Shown here one piece after another: positions 1-8,700 of a stretch of DNA of 64,000 bases. The notes under the pieces were generated by a model, which saw only the letters and a list, made by a program, of their open reading frames with translations, made no database searches and was not told the DNA's origin. Position numbers and translations under genes: made by a program. How positions within the stretch are numbered: the stretch's first letter is position 1; each line of letters starts with the position of its first letter. Source of the stretch: Gammaproteobacteria bacterium (lineage in GTDB: Bacteria; Pseudomonadota; Gammaproteobacteria; Pseudomonadales; Moraxellaceae); contig JAGWUI010000005.1 in assembly GCA_028868515.1 (NCBI GenBank), positions 1 through 64,000 of the forward strand, written 5' to 3'.

Positions 1-92
1 CAATATATTTAAGTTCACTAAACCTACGGTTATTGAGCCCGTAGAAATATCGAAAGGACATATTCTTTTATCCAATTGCCCATCAAAAATCC

Positions 93-179
93 AGTTCACT
101 GAGCTTGTCGAAGTGCATGACCTTTCTCAATATCAAAACCTTCACGTCTCCCCGTACACTTCGACAAGCTCAGTGAACT
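93..179. repeat. REP-like hairpin, copy 1
   Basis: A perfect 23-bp inverted repeat occupies 93-115 and 157-179 around a 41-nt spacer. Its core reads CACTGAGCTTGTCGAAGTG. Related copies lie at 499-561, 38293-38393, 43921-43982 and 49163-49221. This sequence type is a common dispersed intergenic palindrome (REP/BIME-like) in gammaproteobacteria. No RAYT transposase is in the window. Confidence 0.85.
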
Positions 180-181
180 AT

Positions 182-460
182 TTAGTTTGACTTTGATAAT
201 GTTGGTAACAAATCAAACTCCCCACGAATCAACGCCAACTTCTTTGCCCTACTCCAACCTTGAATTTGTTTTTCTCGACTAAAAGCTTCATCTATTCGAT
301 CATATTCTTCTTGGTAAACTAATTTAACGGGGAAATGTTTTCTGGTGAAATTAGAACCTTGACCTTGTTGATGTTGTTCGAGTCGTGCTTCGATATTTTG
401 AGTGCTGCCGACGTAGAAGCTGCCATTACTACATTTTAGGATGTACATGAAGCCTTTCAA
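182..460 (-). CDS. GIY-YIG domain protein (YhbQ/UPF0213-like)
   Basis: This 92-residue protein is a stand-alone GIY-YIG nuclease-fold domain. The motif appears as Tyr6-Ile-Leu and Tyr16-Val-Gly, followed by Arg26, His30 and Glu63 in an REKQIQGW segment, which are the usual active-site positions. Length and layout match the small YhbQ-like family, whose members are thought to act on DNA, though their cellular role is poorly defined. The gene stops 2 nt from hairpin repeat copy 1, and its start lies about 40 nt from copy 2, so it is bracketed by two direct copies of the same repeat. That arrangement could reflect capture between repeats or transfer as a cassette. Family call is firm; biological role is not. 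Confidence 0.85.
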   Translation of the reverse strand: MKGFMYILKCSNGSFYVGSTQNIEARLEQHQQGQGSNFTRKHFPVKLVYQEEYDRIDEAFSREKQIQGWSRAKKLALIRGEFDLLPTLSKSN

Positions 461-498
461 TCATTTATCCTTTTAATAAATTGCCTCATCAGAAATCC

Positions 499-561
499 AG
501 ATCACTGAGCCTGTCGAAGTGCGTCACCTTTACCCGCGCGTTTCGACAAGCTCAACGAGCT
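499..561. repeat. REP-like hairpin, copy 2
   Basis: Imperfect inverted repeat with arms 502-523 and 537-561. The left arm and the bases before it (from about 481) match those before copy 1 at about 77-115 in the same direction, including the stretch ATCAGAAATCCAG versus ATCAAAAATCCAG. The GIY-YIG gene therefore sits between two direct copies. Confidence 0.75.
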
Positions 562-606
562 ATTTAATTTTAAAATTTAAGATTAAATGGATCCAATAAC
601 AACCAA

Positions 607-1266
607 TCAATTCATATTTTCTTTGATCTCACCTTTGAGCTGCTTGATACGCTTATAAGTTTCATCAACTATACAAATTTGCGAAAAAGCATCTTTCCAA
701 CCGAAAGAACCTCCCTCATTTATCCCATAAAGCCAGCATTTCGCATCAGTATAATTTTTCCAAGCTTTAGATTCTTGAATTAAAGCATCCTTTACTTGGT
801 CAGGCTGAATTTCAAAATTATCTGGCGTGTTGTATTCTTTCATCACAGACTCTTCATAACGTTTCTGTAGTTTCTTTAGAACCTTATTCAATATATCCAA
901 CTTAATATTGCTGCACTCGATATTACCACTTGCTCCACCAGTGTAAAAATCACACTCCTTCGCATCTAAACTACTGGGTTGTTTCTGATATTGATCTTGG
1001 ATACAGGCTTCATCCTGACAACGGTCACGTTGCGCCAACCACGCTAATTGCTCTTTTGCCAATTGATGTTTATTTGTACCATCAGATTCGGATGCAACAA
1101 AATAATCCAAGGCCATGGCATCATCCAAACTTGATAAATCTGGACTGGAACAAATCATGTGCTCTACTTTGGATTGTGCCTTACTACAATCAAATGACGC
1201 AGCTCCAGCACAGCCTGCACTAGTCAATAACAATAGAATAGAAATACTTTTGCAAATGTTTTTCAT
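607..1266 (-). CDS. secreted protein with two LprI/DUF1311-like repeats
   Basis: The 219-residue product has an N-terminal signal peptide (hydrophobic residues 8-17, then LTSAGCAGAAS). Cys19 could be lipidated but the lipobox is poor, so cleavage after AGAA is equally possible. The mature part carries the pattern of lysozyme-inhibitor LprI N-terminal domains (DUF1311) twice. Repeat one has FDCSKAQSKVEHMIC, then QLAWLAQRDRC and a CIQDQY segment. Repeat two has a SKAWKNYTDAKC segment, a later Cys and a Tyr-Lys-Arg near the C-terminus. The even number of cysteines fits disulfides in the periplasm. Inhibition of lysozyme is known for the family founder only; function here is inferred. It is followed by repeat copy 2 and preceded by the acnB terminator, so it is probably a single-gene unit. 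Confidence 0.65.
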   Translation of the reverse strand: MKNICKSISILLLLTSAGCAGAASFDCSKAQSKVEHMICSSPDLSSLDDAMALDYFVASESDGTNKHQLAKEQLAWLAQRDRCQDEACIQDQYQKQPSSLDAKECDFYTGGASGNIECSNIKLDILNKVLKKLQKRYEESVMKEYNTPDNFEIQPDQVKDALIQESKAWKNYTDAKCWLYGINEGGSFGWKDAFSQICIVDETYKRIKQLKGEIKENMN

Positions 1267-1375
1267 ATATTTTTATCAATTAATTTTTAGTATTAGATTC
1301 ACTAAGCATAGTTGAAAATAGTAAATGAAAGCTAATTCTTTTTAGCTTTCTACATTATTTAATAGTTCCTATAAC

Positions 1376-1413
1376 AAAAAAGCCCCCACTTTTCCAAGCA
1401 GGGGCTTTTTTTA
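1376..1413 (-). terminator. intrinsic terminator of acnB
   Basis: An A-rich/T-rich flanked stem AGCCCC...GGGGCT sits 22 nt past the acnB stop. Read on the minus strand it ends in a T run; it would also work on the plus strand. Confidence 0.8.
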
Positions 1414-1434
1414 AATCAACTCAATTCAACAGAA

Positions 1435-4077
1435 TCAAGTCAACTGAGCAACACTGATTTTACCAGTTTCGATTTTGTCTGCTTCCTTGGTGTATTCAGA
1501 CATTTTGTCGAAGTTCAGGTATTTATAAATATCAGCAGACATGCTGTTGATATTATTGGCATAAACCATGTATTCCTCTACGGTTGGCAACTTGCCGAGT
1601 ACCGCAGCAACAGACGCAAGTTCTGCAGAAGCCAAATACACGTTTGCACCTTGACCCAAACGGTTCGGGAAGTTACGGGTAGAAGTTGATACACAAGTGG
1701 TGTTCGGAGCAACACGTGCTTGGTTACCCATACACAGTGAACAACCTGGCATTTCAGTACGCGCACCTGCACGACCGTAAATGTTGTAGTAACCTTCTTC
1801 CATCAACTGATGTTCGTCCATACGTGTTGGAGGAGCCAACCACAGACGAGTTGCAAGTGAACCACCCTCAACTTTGTCGAGCAGCTTACCAGCAGCACGG
1901 AAGTGACCGATGTTGGTCATACATGAACCGATGAACACTTCATCAATCTTCTCGCCTGCAACTTGTGACAATGGTTTTGCATCATCTGGATCGTTCGGGC
2001 AGCAAAGAATTGGTTCTTTGATGTCGTTCAGGTCGATTTCATAAACTGCTGCGTATTCTGCATCCGCATCAGCTTTGATCAGACTTGGGTTAGCCAACCA
2101 TTTTTCCATGTTTTCAACGCGACGTGCCATTGTACGTGCATCGCCGTAACCTTCTGCGATCATCCATTTCAGCATGGTGATGTTAGAAGTCAAGTATTCA
2201 GCAACTGACGCTTCTGACAATGTGATCGAACAACCTGCTGCTGAACGCTCTGCAGACGCATCTGACAATTCAAATGCTTGCTCTACGGTCAATTGTTGAC
2301 CTTGCATTTCGCTCAAGTCGATTTCGAGGATACGGCCGTTGAATACGTTTTTCTTGCCTTTCTTCTCGATGGTCAATTCACCGCGTTGAATCGCTGCGTA
2401 AGGAATCGCATGCACGAGGTCACGTAAAGTGATACCAGGTTGCATTTTTCCTTTGAATTTAACCAATACAGATTCAGGCATATCAAGTGGCATTGCGCCA
2501 GTTGCCGCAGCAAACGCAACCAAACCAGAACCCGCTGGGAAAGAAATACCGATTGGGAAACGAGTATGTGAGTCACCACCAGTACCAACTGTGTCTGGCA
2601 ACAACATACGGTTCAACCAGCTATGGATGATACCGTCGCCTGGACGCAGTGCGACACCGCCACGGTTCATGATGAAGTCAGGCAAGGTGTGATGTGTAAC
2701 CACGTCAACTGGTTTTGGATATGCAGCAGTGTGACAGAATGACTGCATGACGAGGTCAGCAGAGAAACCCAAACATGCCAAGTCTTTCAATTCATCACGA
2801 GTCATTGGACCTGTAGTGTCTTGTGAACCGACTGTAGTCATTTTTGGTTCGCAGTATGTACCTGGACGAACGCCTTTGCCTTCTGGCAAGCCACATGCGC
2901 GACCAACCATTTTTTGTGCTTGGGTGTAGCCTTTGCCAGTATCCGCAGGTTGTTGTGGATGACGGAACAAAGTTGATGGTGCCAGACCCAATGCTTCGCG
3001 TGCTTTACCAGTCAAACCACGACCGATGATCAGGTTAATACGGCCGCCAGCGCGAACTTCGTCGAGCAATACTGGAGTTTTAAGTGCAGATTCAGCGATT
3101 TGAGCGCCGTTTTTGAATGCAGTAACAGTAGCAGTGTCTTTGTTGATCTTCAGAACAACTTCGTCGCCCATGTTCATGCTATTGACGTCGATTTCAACTG
3201 GCAACGCGCCTGCATCTTCCATGGTGTTGAAGAAAATCGGAGCAATTTTGCCACCCAGACACACACCGCCTTCGCGCTTGTTCGGGATATGTGGCATATC
3301 TTCGCCAAAGAACCACAATACAGAGTTTGTTGCTGATTTACGGCTTGAACCAGTACCAACGACGTCACCGACATAAGCAACTTTGTTGCCTTTTGCCAGC
3401 AGCTCTTTGATCTGAGTCATTGGACCGATTTCACCCGCTTTTTCTGGGTTGATACCGTCACGGACGTTTTTCAGCATTGCATTAGCATGCAATGGGATAT
3501 CTGGGCGTGACCATGCATCTTGTGCAGGTGACAAGTCGTCAGTGTTGGTTTCGCCTGTCACTTTAAACACAGTGACTTTGATTTCTTCAGCAACATCAGG
3601 ACGGCCTGTGAACCACTCAGCGTCAGCCCATGACTGCAATACTGCTTTTGCGTTTGCATTGCCAACTTTTGCTTTTTCTTCAACATCATGGAATGAGTTG
3701 AATACGAGCAATGTCTTTTTCAATGCTTCAGCAGCGGTAGCACCCAATTCAGCGCTATCCAACAAATCAACCAGCGGAGCTACGTTGTAGCCACCGAGCA
3801 TAGTTCCCAGCAAATAAACTGCACGTTGCTTAGTCACTAGTGGTGAACTAGCTTCGCCTTTTGCAACAGCAGCCAAAAATGCAGCTTTAACATATGCAGC
3901 TTGGTCTACACCAGCTGGAACACGGTTTTCCAGCAGATCAACCAAAAATGCTTCTTCGCCTGCTGGAGGATTTTTCAGCAGGGCAACCAACTCTGCGGTT
4001 TGATTTTCGTCGAGTGGCTTTGGTGGGACACCAAGTAGGGCACGTTCAGCAACGTGTTGGCGGTAGGCTTCTAGCAT
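1435..4077 (-). CDS. acnB: aconitate hydratase B
   Basis: This 880-residue protein is the bifunctional aconitase B / 2-methylisocitrate dehydratase of the TCA and methylcitrate cycles, cytosolic. Family members are 850-890 residues, so it is full length. The [4Fe-4S] ligands are visible as Cys719 (in GSCMTNIGHFRAAGKLL) and Cys779 and Cys782 (in GCSLCMGNQ). The N-terminal helical HEAT-like domain 4 typical of AcnB precedes the swivel domain (with the GDVVGTGSSRKSATNS segment), the reverse of the AcnA order. Start: the ATG at 4077 has an AAAGGA ribosome site 8 nt upstream. It is monocistronic, with its own terminator at 1376-1413. AcnB apo-protein binds mRNA in Escherichia coli; nothing in this sequence tests that. 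Confidence 0.98.
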   Translation of the reverse strand: MLEAYRQHVAERALLGVPPKPLDENQTAELVALLKNPPAGEEAFLVDLLENRVPAGVDQAAYVKAAFLAAVAKGEASSPLVTKQRAVYLLGTMLGGYNVAPLVDLLDSAELGATAAEALKKTLLVFNSFHDVEEKAKVGNANAKAVLQSWADAEWFTGRPDVAEEIKVTVFKVTGETNTDDLSPAQDAWSRPDIPLHANAMLKNVRDGINPEKAGEIGPMTQIKELLAKGNKVAYVGDVVGTGSSRKSATNSVLWFFGEDMPHIPNKREGGVCLGGKIAPIFFNTMEDAGALPVEIDVNSMNMGDEVVLKINKDTATVTAFKNGAQIAESALKTPVLLDEVRAGGRINLIIGRGLTGKAREALGLAPSTLFRHPQQPADTGKGYTQAQKMVGRACGLPEGKGVRPGTYCEPKMTTVGSQDTTGPMTRDELKDLACLGFSADLVMQSFCHTAAYPKPVDVVTHHTLPDFIMNRGGVALRPGDGIIHSWLNRMLLPDTVGTGGDSHTRFPIGISFPAGSGLVAFAAATGAMPLDMPESVLVKFKGKMQPGITLRDLVHAIPYAAIQRGELTIEKKGKKNVFNGRILEIDLSEMQGQQLTVEQAFELSDASAERSAAGCSITLSEASVAEYLTSNITMLKWMIAEGYGDARTMARRVENMEKWLANPSLIKADADAEYAAVYEIDLNDIKEPILCCPNDPDDAKPLSQVAGEKIDEVFIGSCMTNIGHFRAAGKLLDKVEGGSLATRLWLAPPTRMDEHQLMEEGYYNIYGRAGARTEMPGCSLCMGNQARVAPNTTCVSTSTRNFPNRLGQGANVYLASAELASVAAVLGKLPTVEEYMVYANNINSMSADIYKYLNFDKMSEYTKEADKIETGKISVAQLT

Positions 4078-4384
4078 GGCTTTGTCCTTTAGAAATAAAT
4101 AGTTTAGGAGTCGATAGGCAGCGATCTTTGACTGCTCATGAACAGTATGAAGAGACTTTTTATATGCAACGTTTACGCCTAAATCAAGGTTTAAACGCTG
4201 AAAAATCGTCAGGCAAATCCTAGTGGGCAGAATAATACTGGAATTTGAGCTAAAAGTTAATCAGATAAAGGCAGAACAATGCCGTGATTGGGTAATGGTC
4301 GATATTTTTTTTAGAAATGTTCATTTTAAATAACCGTCAAATAGCTTTTAAAAACTATTTAAACATAATCACAAGATTGTTGAG
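4078..4384. other. gene-free stretch upstream of acnB
   Basis: About 300 nt of AT-rich sequence between acnB and the split membrane-protein gene. It must hold the acnB promoter. I see no convincing -35/-10 pair, repeat or terminator in it. Confidence 0.5.
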
Positions 4385-4874
4385 CTAGCTACCAGAATGA
4401 TCTTTAACTACAGTGTTAATTCTTACAATTCTATCAAGCTGAGCTTTTGCTAAACCTCGTTCAAACTCACTACTAGAGGAAGTCACATCAAGAGGCTTTA
4501 AGTCAAATGATGAATCAAGGTTTTTTGATCTGAATTTTGCAGCTTTCGTTACATAACCTTGAAAATCTGTTGGAGAATACCCTAACAACTTTAGAGCAAA
4601 AGACGTAAACAATAAATGTTCATCCAACAAAGAATAATGATAAAGAGTTTGATTAACATCTGTTTTCTAAGTAAAGCCTCACAGCTCTTTGATCATTATG
4701 ATTTAATGCATTTAACTGCACTGTTGCGAGGGCTCCTCTCGGTATTGAATCATAAAAATAAAAGGCATAAAAACCTGCCTTAAAACCAACGAAAGATCCA
4801 ATTACAAAACCCAAAAGAATCAATAAAATCACTCTAAAAGATTTAAAAAGCCAATTTTTCATATTATTTTCCAT
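4385..4874 (-). pseudogene. small membrane protein gene split by a frameshift
   Basis: Two adjacent reading frames, 4653-4874 (73 residues) and 4385-4630 (81 residues, only a TTG start available), appear to be one gene. The first encodes a basic N-terminus, one transmembrane helix (residues 12-35, LLILLGFVIGSFVGF) and a segment ending LNALNHNDQRAVRLYLENRC before a TAA. The second frame is open upstream of its TTG and would read TDVNQTLYHYSLLDEHLLF. Removing one A from the A4 run at plus-strand 4663-4666 joins them as ...LYLETDVNQTLYHYS..., giving about 162 residues. Family unknown to me; the single-helix anchor followed by a soluble domain with a residue-count of about 120 suggests an inner-membrane protein facing the periplasm. 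It may be a true mutation or a sequencing error. Confidence 0.6.
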
Positions 4875-4894
4875 AATTATTAAAATTTAAAAAC

Positions 4895-5626
4895 CTACAC
4901 CATTCCAAAACTCAGCACACACTCACCAACCTGCTCAACCTCAACCTGCATCGTTTTTAACCAAAACCGCTGCCCTGCCAGCAAATCACCCCAATCCACC
5001 GACAGCATCAAACACGCCTGCCCTGCATTCACATCAAACGACAAAACTTCCGCAGCTTCAAATGGCATAAAGCAATTCACATGCGTATAGAGCAACTTGA
5101 ACAAAGTTTCTTTTAATGAATAAACCATCGTGAGCCACACGTCACGACTGAGTCCAGATCGTTCTCCGATCCTTTGCTCATTTGCAGATGCCGTTAAAAG
5201 TGCAACTTCATTAGCATGTTCCGTCGAAAAAACTGGCTCACAATCCACTGCAATCGACTGAGCATCTTTTTGATGTGTAACAACAGCAATTGCGACACCA
5301 TGAGATTCAACGACCGCATGACTTATTGAACCCATATAACCTTGCGGCCAGTCAGGTAATCCTTGCGAAGTGCGACCTAGCATACGATCTGCCACATAAC
5401 CCGCTTCCTTCAATGCTAATAAAGCACTTTTCCGTCCAGCTAGGTAACTTAATTGTCGAATTTGCGATGTATGATGTAAGTTCGCTGGCAAAAGATCATG
5501 CTTATTTAATGTCCAGTCATCAAAGAAATCGTCAAATAAACGCATGATTCCTGCATAATCATCAACGCAAAATACATGGCTGTTACAATAGACATTCCTA
5601 GGTAACCATTGCTTGACAATATTCAC
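4895..5626 (-). CDS. 4'-phosphopantetheinyl transferase (Sfp/EntD type)
   Basis: This 243-residue enzyme would move 4'-phosphopantetheine from CoA to the serine of a carrier domain, in the cytoplasm. Magnesium- and CoA-binding motifs of the family are visible: Asp128-x-Glu130 (AVDCEP) and the later Lys172-Glu173...Lys177 in SLKETLFKL, with an SxSH-like segment near residues 100-103. Length is normal for the Sfp/EntD group. It is transcribed away from the Pls-type synthetase that starts 128 nt away, and that synthetase needs exactly this modification at its Ser583, so it is the likely partner. It could also serve acyl carrier proteins of other pathways. The gene has no cotranscribed neighbour with an obvious related role. 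Confidence 0.88.
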   Translation of the reverse strand: MNIVKQWLPRNVYCNSHVFCVDDYAGIMRLFDDFFDDWTLNKHDLLPANLHHTSQIRQLSYLAGRKSALLALKEAGYVADRMLGRTSQGLPDWPQGYMGSISHAVVESHGVAIAVVTHQKDAQSIAVDCEPVFSTEHANEVALLTASANEQRIGERSGLSRDVWLTMVYSLKETLFKLLYTHVNCFMPFEAAEVLSFDVNAGQACLMLSVDWGDLLAGQRFWLKTMQVEVEQVGECVLSFGMV

Positions 5627-5754
5627 GACGTTTTACCCGAAATTAACTTGCACAAAGGATTACAATACCGCTAAATACTTGTAACAGCTTTCTTTGCTGG
5701 TTTCACTTAATTGATTGAACTTCTCATAAGATTTTTATTGTAAATGGACATTCT

Positions 5755-8700
5755 GTGACTTCTGCGACCTTTGATAATGACAACATGACTGATTCAGCAA
5801 ATCCAGTACCAGCGATTATACGTGGCGAAAACCGCCCAGATTTACTCAAATATGAAGTATTGGCTGATTTATTTGAAGAAACGGTCAACCGTACCCCAGA
5901 TCAAACTGCGTTGATTTATAAAGATGACGTATTAGGTGAACGCAAACTCAGTTACGCACAACTCAACCAAGAAGCTGATCTGATTGCTCATCACTTAATT
6001 CAACAAGGTGTTGTTTCAGGTCAAATCGTCGGTTTGTGGCTACCTCGCGGCATTGAATTATTAGTTGCTCAACTCGGCATTGCCAAAGCAGGTGCAGCAT
6101 GGCTGCCCTTTGACACAGAAACCCCAGTTGATCGTATCATCGTCTGTTTAGAAGATGCTAATGCTGCGGGTCTCATCAGCGATGCAAATTGGCTACCTCG
6201 TCTAGAATCTGTTCCGAATACGGTATGGACTGTCGAGTCGTTACTTGCGCCTGCGGAATCGCCACTAAATCGTCGTAAAGACTTCTTGCCTACGCATCCA
6301 GCCTATGTGATTTACACATCAGGCTCGACTGGCAAACCGAAAGGTATTGTTATCAATCAAGGCAGCATTTGCCACTTTTTACGCAGTGAAAATGCTGTGC
6401 TTGGCGTACAAGGCACAGATAAGGTTTATCAAGGTTTTTCAACAGCATTCGATATGTCTTTTGAAGAAATCTGGATTTCTTATCTGGTTGGTGCAACCCT
6501 ATGGATCGCACCGAAAGCACTAACAACCGATCCCGATGCATTACCCGTTGCACTGATTGAAAACGAAATCACTGTGCTGCATGCCGTGCCAACCTTATTG
6601 GCATTGTTTAGCATTGATGTACCAAACTTGCGCATCATTAATCTTGGCGGTGAAATGTGCCCAGACTCATTGGTTGAGCGTTGGGCATTACCACATCATC
6701 AGATTTTTAATACTTATGGCCCAACCGAAGCCACCGTTTCAGCCAGCCTAGCAAACTTACATCGCGGGCAACCTGTGACCATTGGCAAACCATTACCAAA
6801 CTACGGTTTACTCGTGGTTGATGATCAATTTAATTTGCTGAATCAAGGTGAAACTGGCGAGCTGTGTATTTTTGGTATGGGTGTTGCCGATGGTTACCTT
6901 GGTCGTCCTGATTTAACTGCTGAAAAATTCCTAAAAAATCCTTGGGCTGAAACTCCTGAAGAACAAAAACTCTATAAAACGGGCGATCTCGCGATTCTCG
7001 ATGAAAAAGGTCAAATCGCCCTGCTCGGTCGTGCTGATGATCAAATCAAAATTCGTGGATTCCGTGTCGAACTCGGTGAAATCGAAGCGGTATTGACTGA
7101 GCAAACTGGAATTGGAACTGCCGCAGTGCTGTTGCGTAACGAAGATGGCATGGATCAGCTCATTGCTTTCATCGTTCCCGATGGTTCGCAAGAACATGAC
7201 TTAGATGCAAAAACAGAATCTTTAAGTAGTCAGGTTCTCCGTACCAAATTACGAGAAAAGCTACCGCCATACATGGTGCCCACTCGTTTTGAAATCATTG
7301 AGCAAGTTCCTCGCTTGTTATCAGGAAAAATTGATCGTAAAGCGCTACGTGTACTGCCTCTGACAACAGTCGTTGATCGCGGCACGTCCGATGAACCAAC
7401 TAATCCAGCTGAAATTGTGCTGTTTGGTGTTTTAAACAAATTATTCCCAAATGCCCCCATCCAACTCAGTGCAGATTTCTTTGATGATTTAGGTGGACAT
7501 TCACTGCTTGCTGCTCGTCTGGTCTCAGGCTTACGCGCATTCCCAGAATACAGCCATATTACGATCAACGATTTATATGCACGTCGTCGCGTTGGTGCAA
7601 TTGCAGAGAAGATGTCTGAAAAACCAGAACAATATGACGAAGCTGAAGCTTGGCAACCCGAAGAGTTACAAGATCATACATGGCGACGTTTCTGGTGTGG
7701 CTTAACGCAGCTTGTGCTATTACCGTTCCTTATTAGTTTGCATATTTTGCAATGGCTTGCACCATTCTTTACCTACAACTATTTGACAGGTAATCCTGAA
7801 GATAGTGTCTGGAATGCGATTGGAATTTCACTATCCGTATTCTTACTGACCCAAATTACAGGTTTTTTTGTTTCTATTTTTGGAAAAAAATTACTTCTCA
7901 CCAATATCACCGCAGGGCGTTATCCATTATGGGGTAGCGTATATTTACGCTGGTGGTTAGCTGACCGATTATCCGATGTTGCACCAGTACATTTGCTCTC
8001 AGGCTCATCATTGTATCACTGGTATCTACGCGGCATGGGTGCAAAAGTCGGGCGTGATGTGTCAATTGGTTCAGCGCATGTCCGTATGCCTTCATTGATA
8101 TCAATTGGTGATGGTGTGAGCATCGGCTCATCCGTTAACCTTGAAAATGCCCGTGTTGAGCGAGGCTGGCTGATCTTAGGCAATATTGATCTCGAGAAAG
8201 AAAGCTATGTAGGTTCTTATGCCATTTTAGAAAGCAATACGCGTATCAAAACCTATGGACGATTAAATGGTTTGTCTGCACTGTCTCATGGGCAAACGAT
8301 TGGCGAATATGAAATCTGGGATGGTGCGCCGTCTAAAAAGATCGGAACATTTGATCCAGCAAGCTACCCGCCTCGTCCTGCTGTAAGCAAAGCTCGTCTC
8401 GTTGGGGAGTTTGCATTTTTCTTGTTCAGCGTCATGATCGTCGCCTGCTTATTCTTTATTCCAATCTTCCCGACATTCATTATCGTCGATTGGCTTGACT
8501 CACATTGGCTCAGTCCTTTACTGGCTGCGGACAATATCACCTTGACGGCTTTGCACTATTTTATTCTGGCAATTCCGGCAAGTACGCTCATGGTCATTGT
8601 CACGATATTGGTTTCTGTCGCGATTCGCTGGATTGCGCTACCACGTTTAAAACCTGGCATGTCATCAGTACACAGCGTTACTTACTACCGCAAATGGTTT

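Noticed and set aside
930-1315. Plus-strand frames over the LprI-like gene
   Set aside because: They run opposite the well-supported protein with no family signs.
4653-4680. Programmed frameshift explaining the split membrane gene
   Set aside because: There is only an A4 run and no slippery heptamer, stimulatory structure or internal Shine-Dalgarno-like site; a mutation or read error fits better.
7230-7568. 112-codon reverse frame inside the Pls-type gene
   Set aside because: Lies opposite a continuous synthetase with clear motifs; its own sequence has no recognisable feature.
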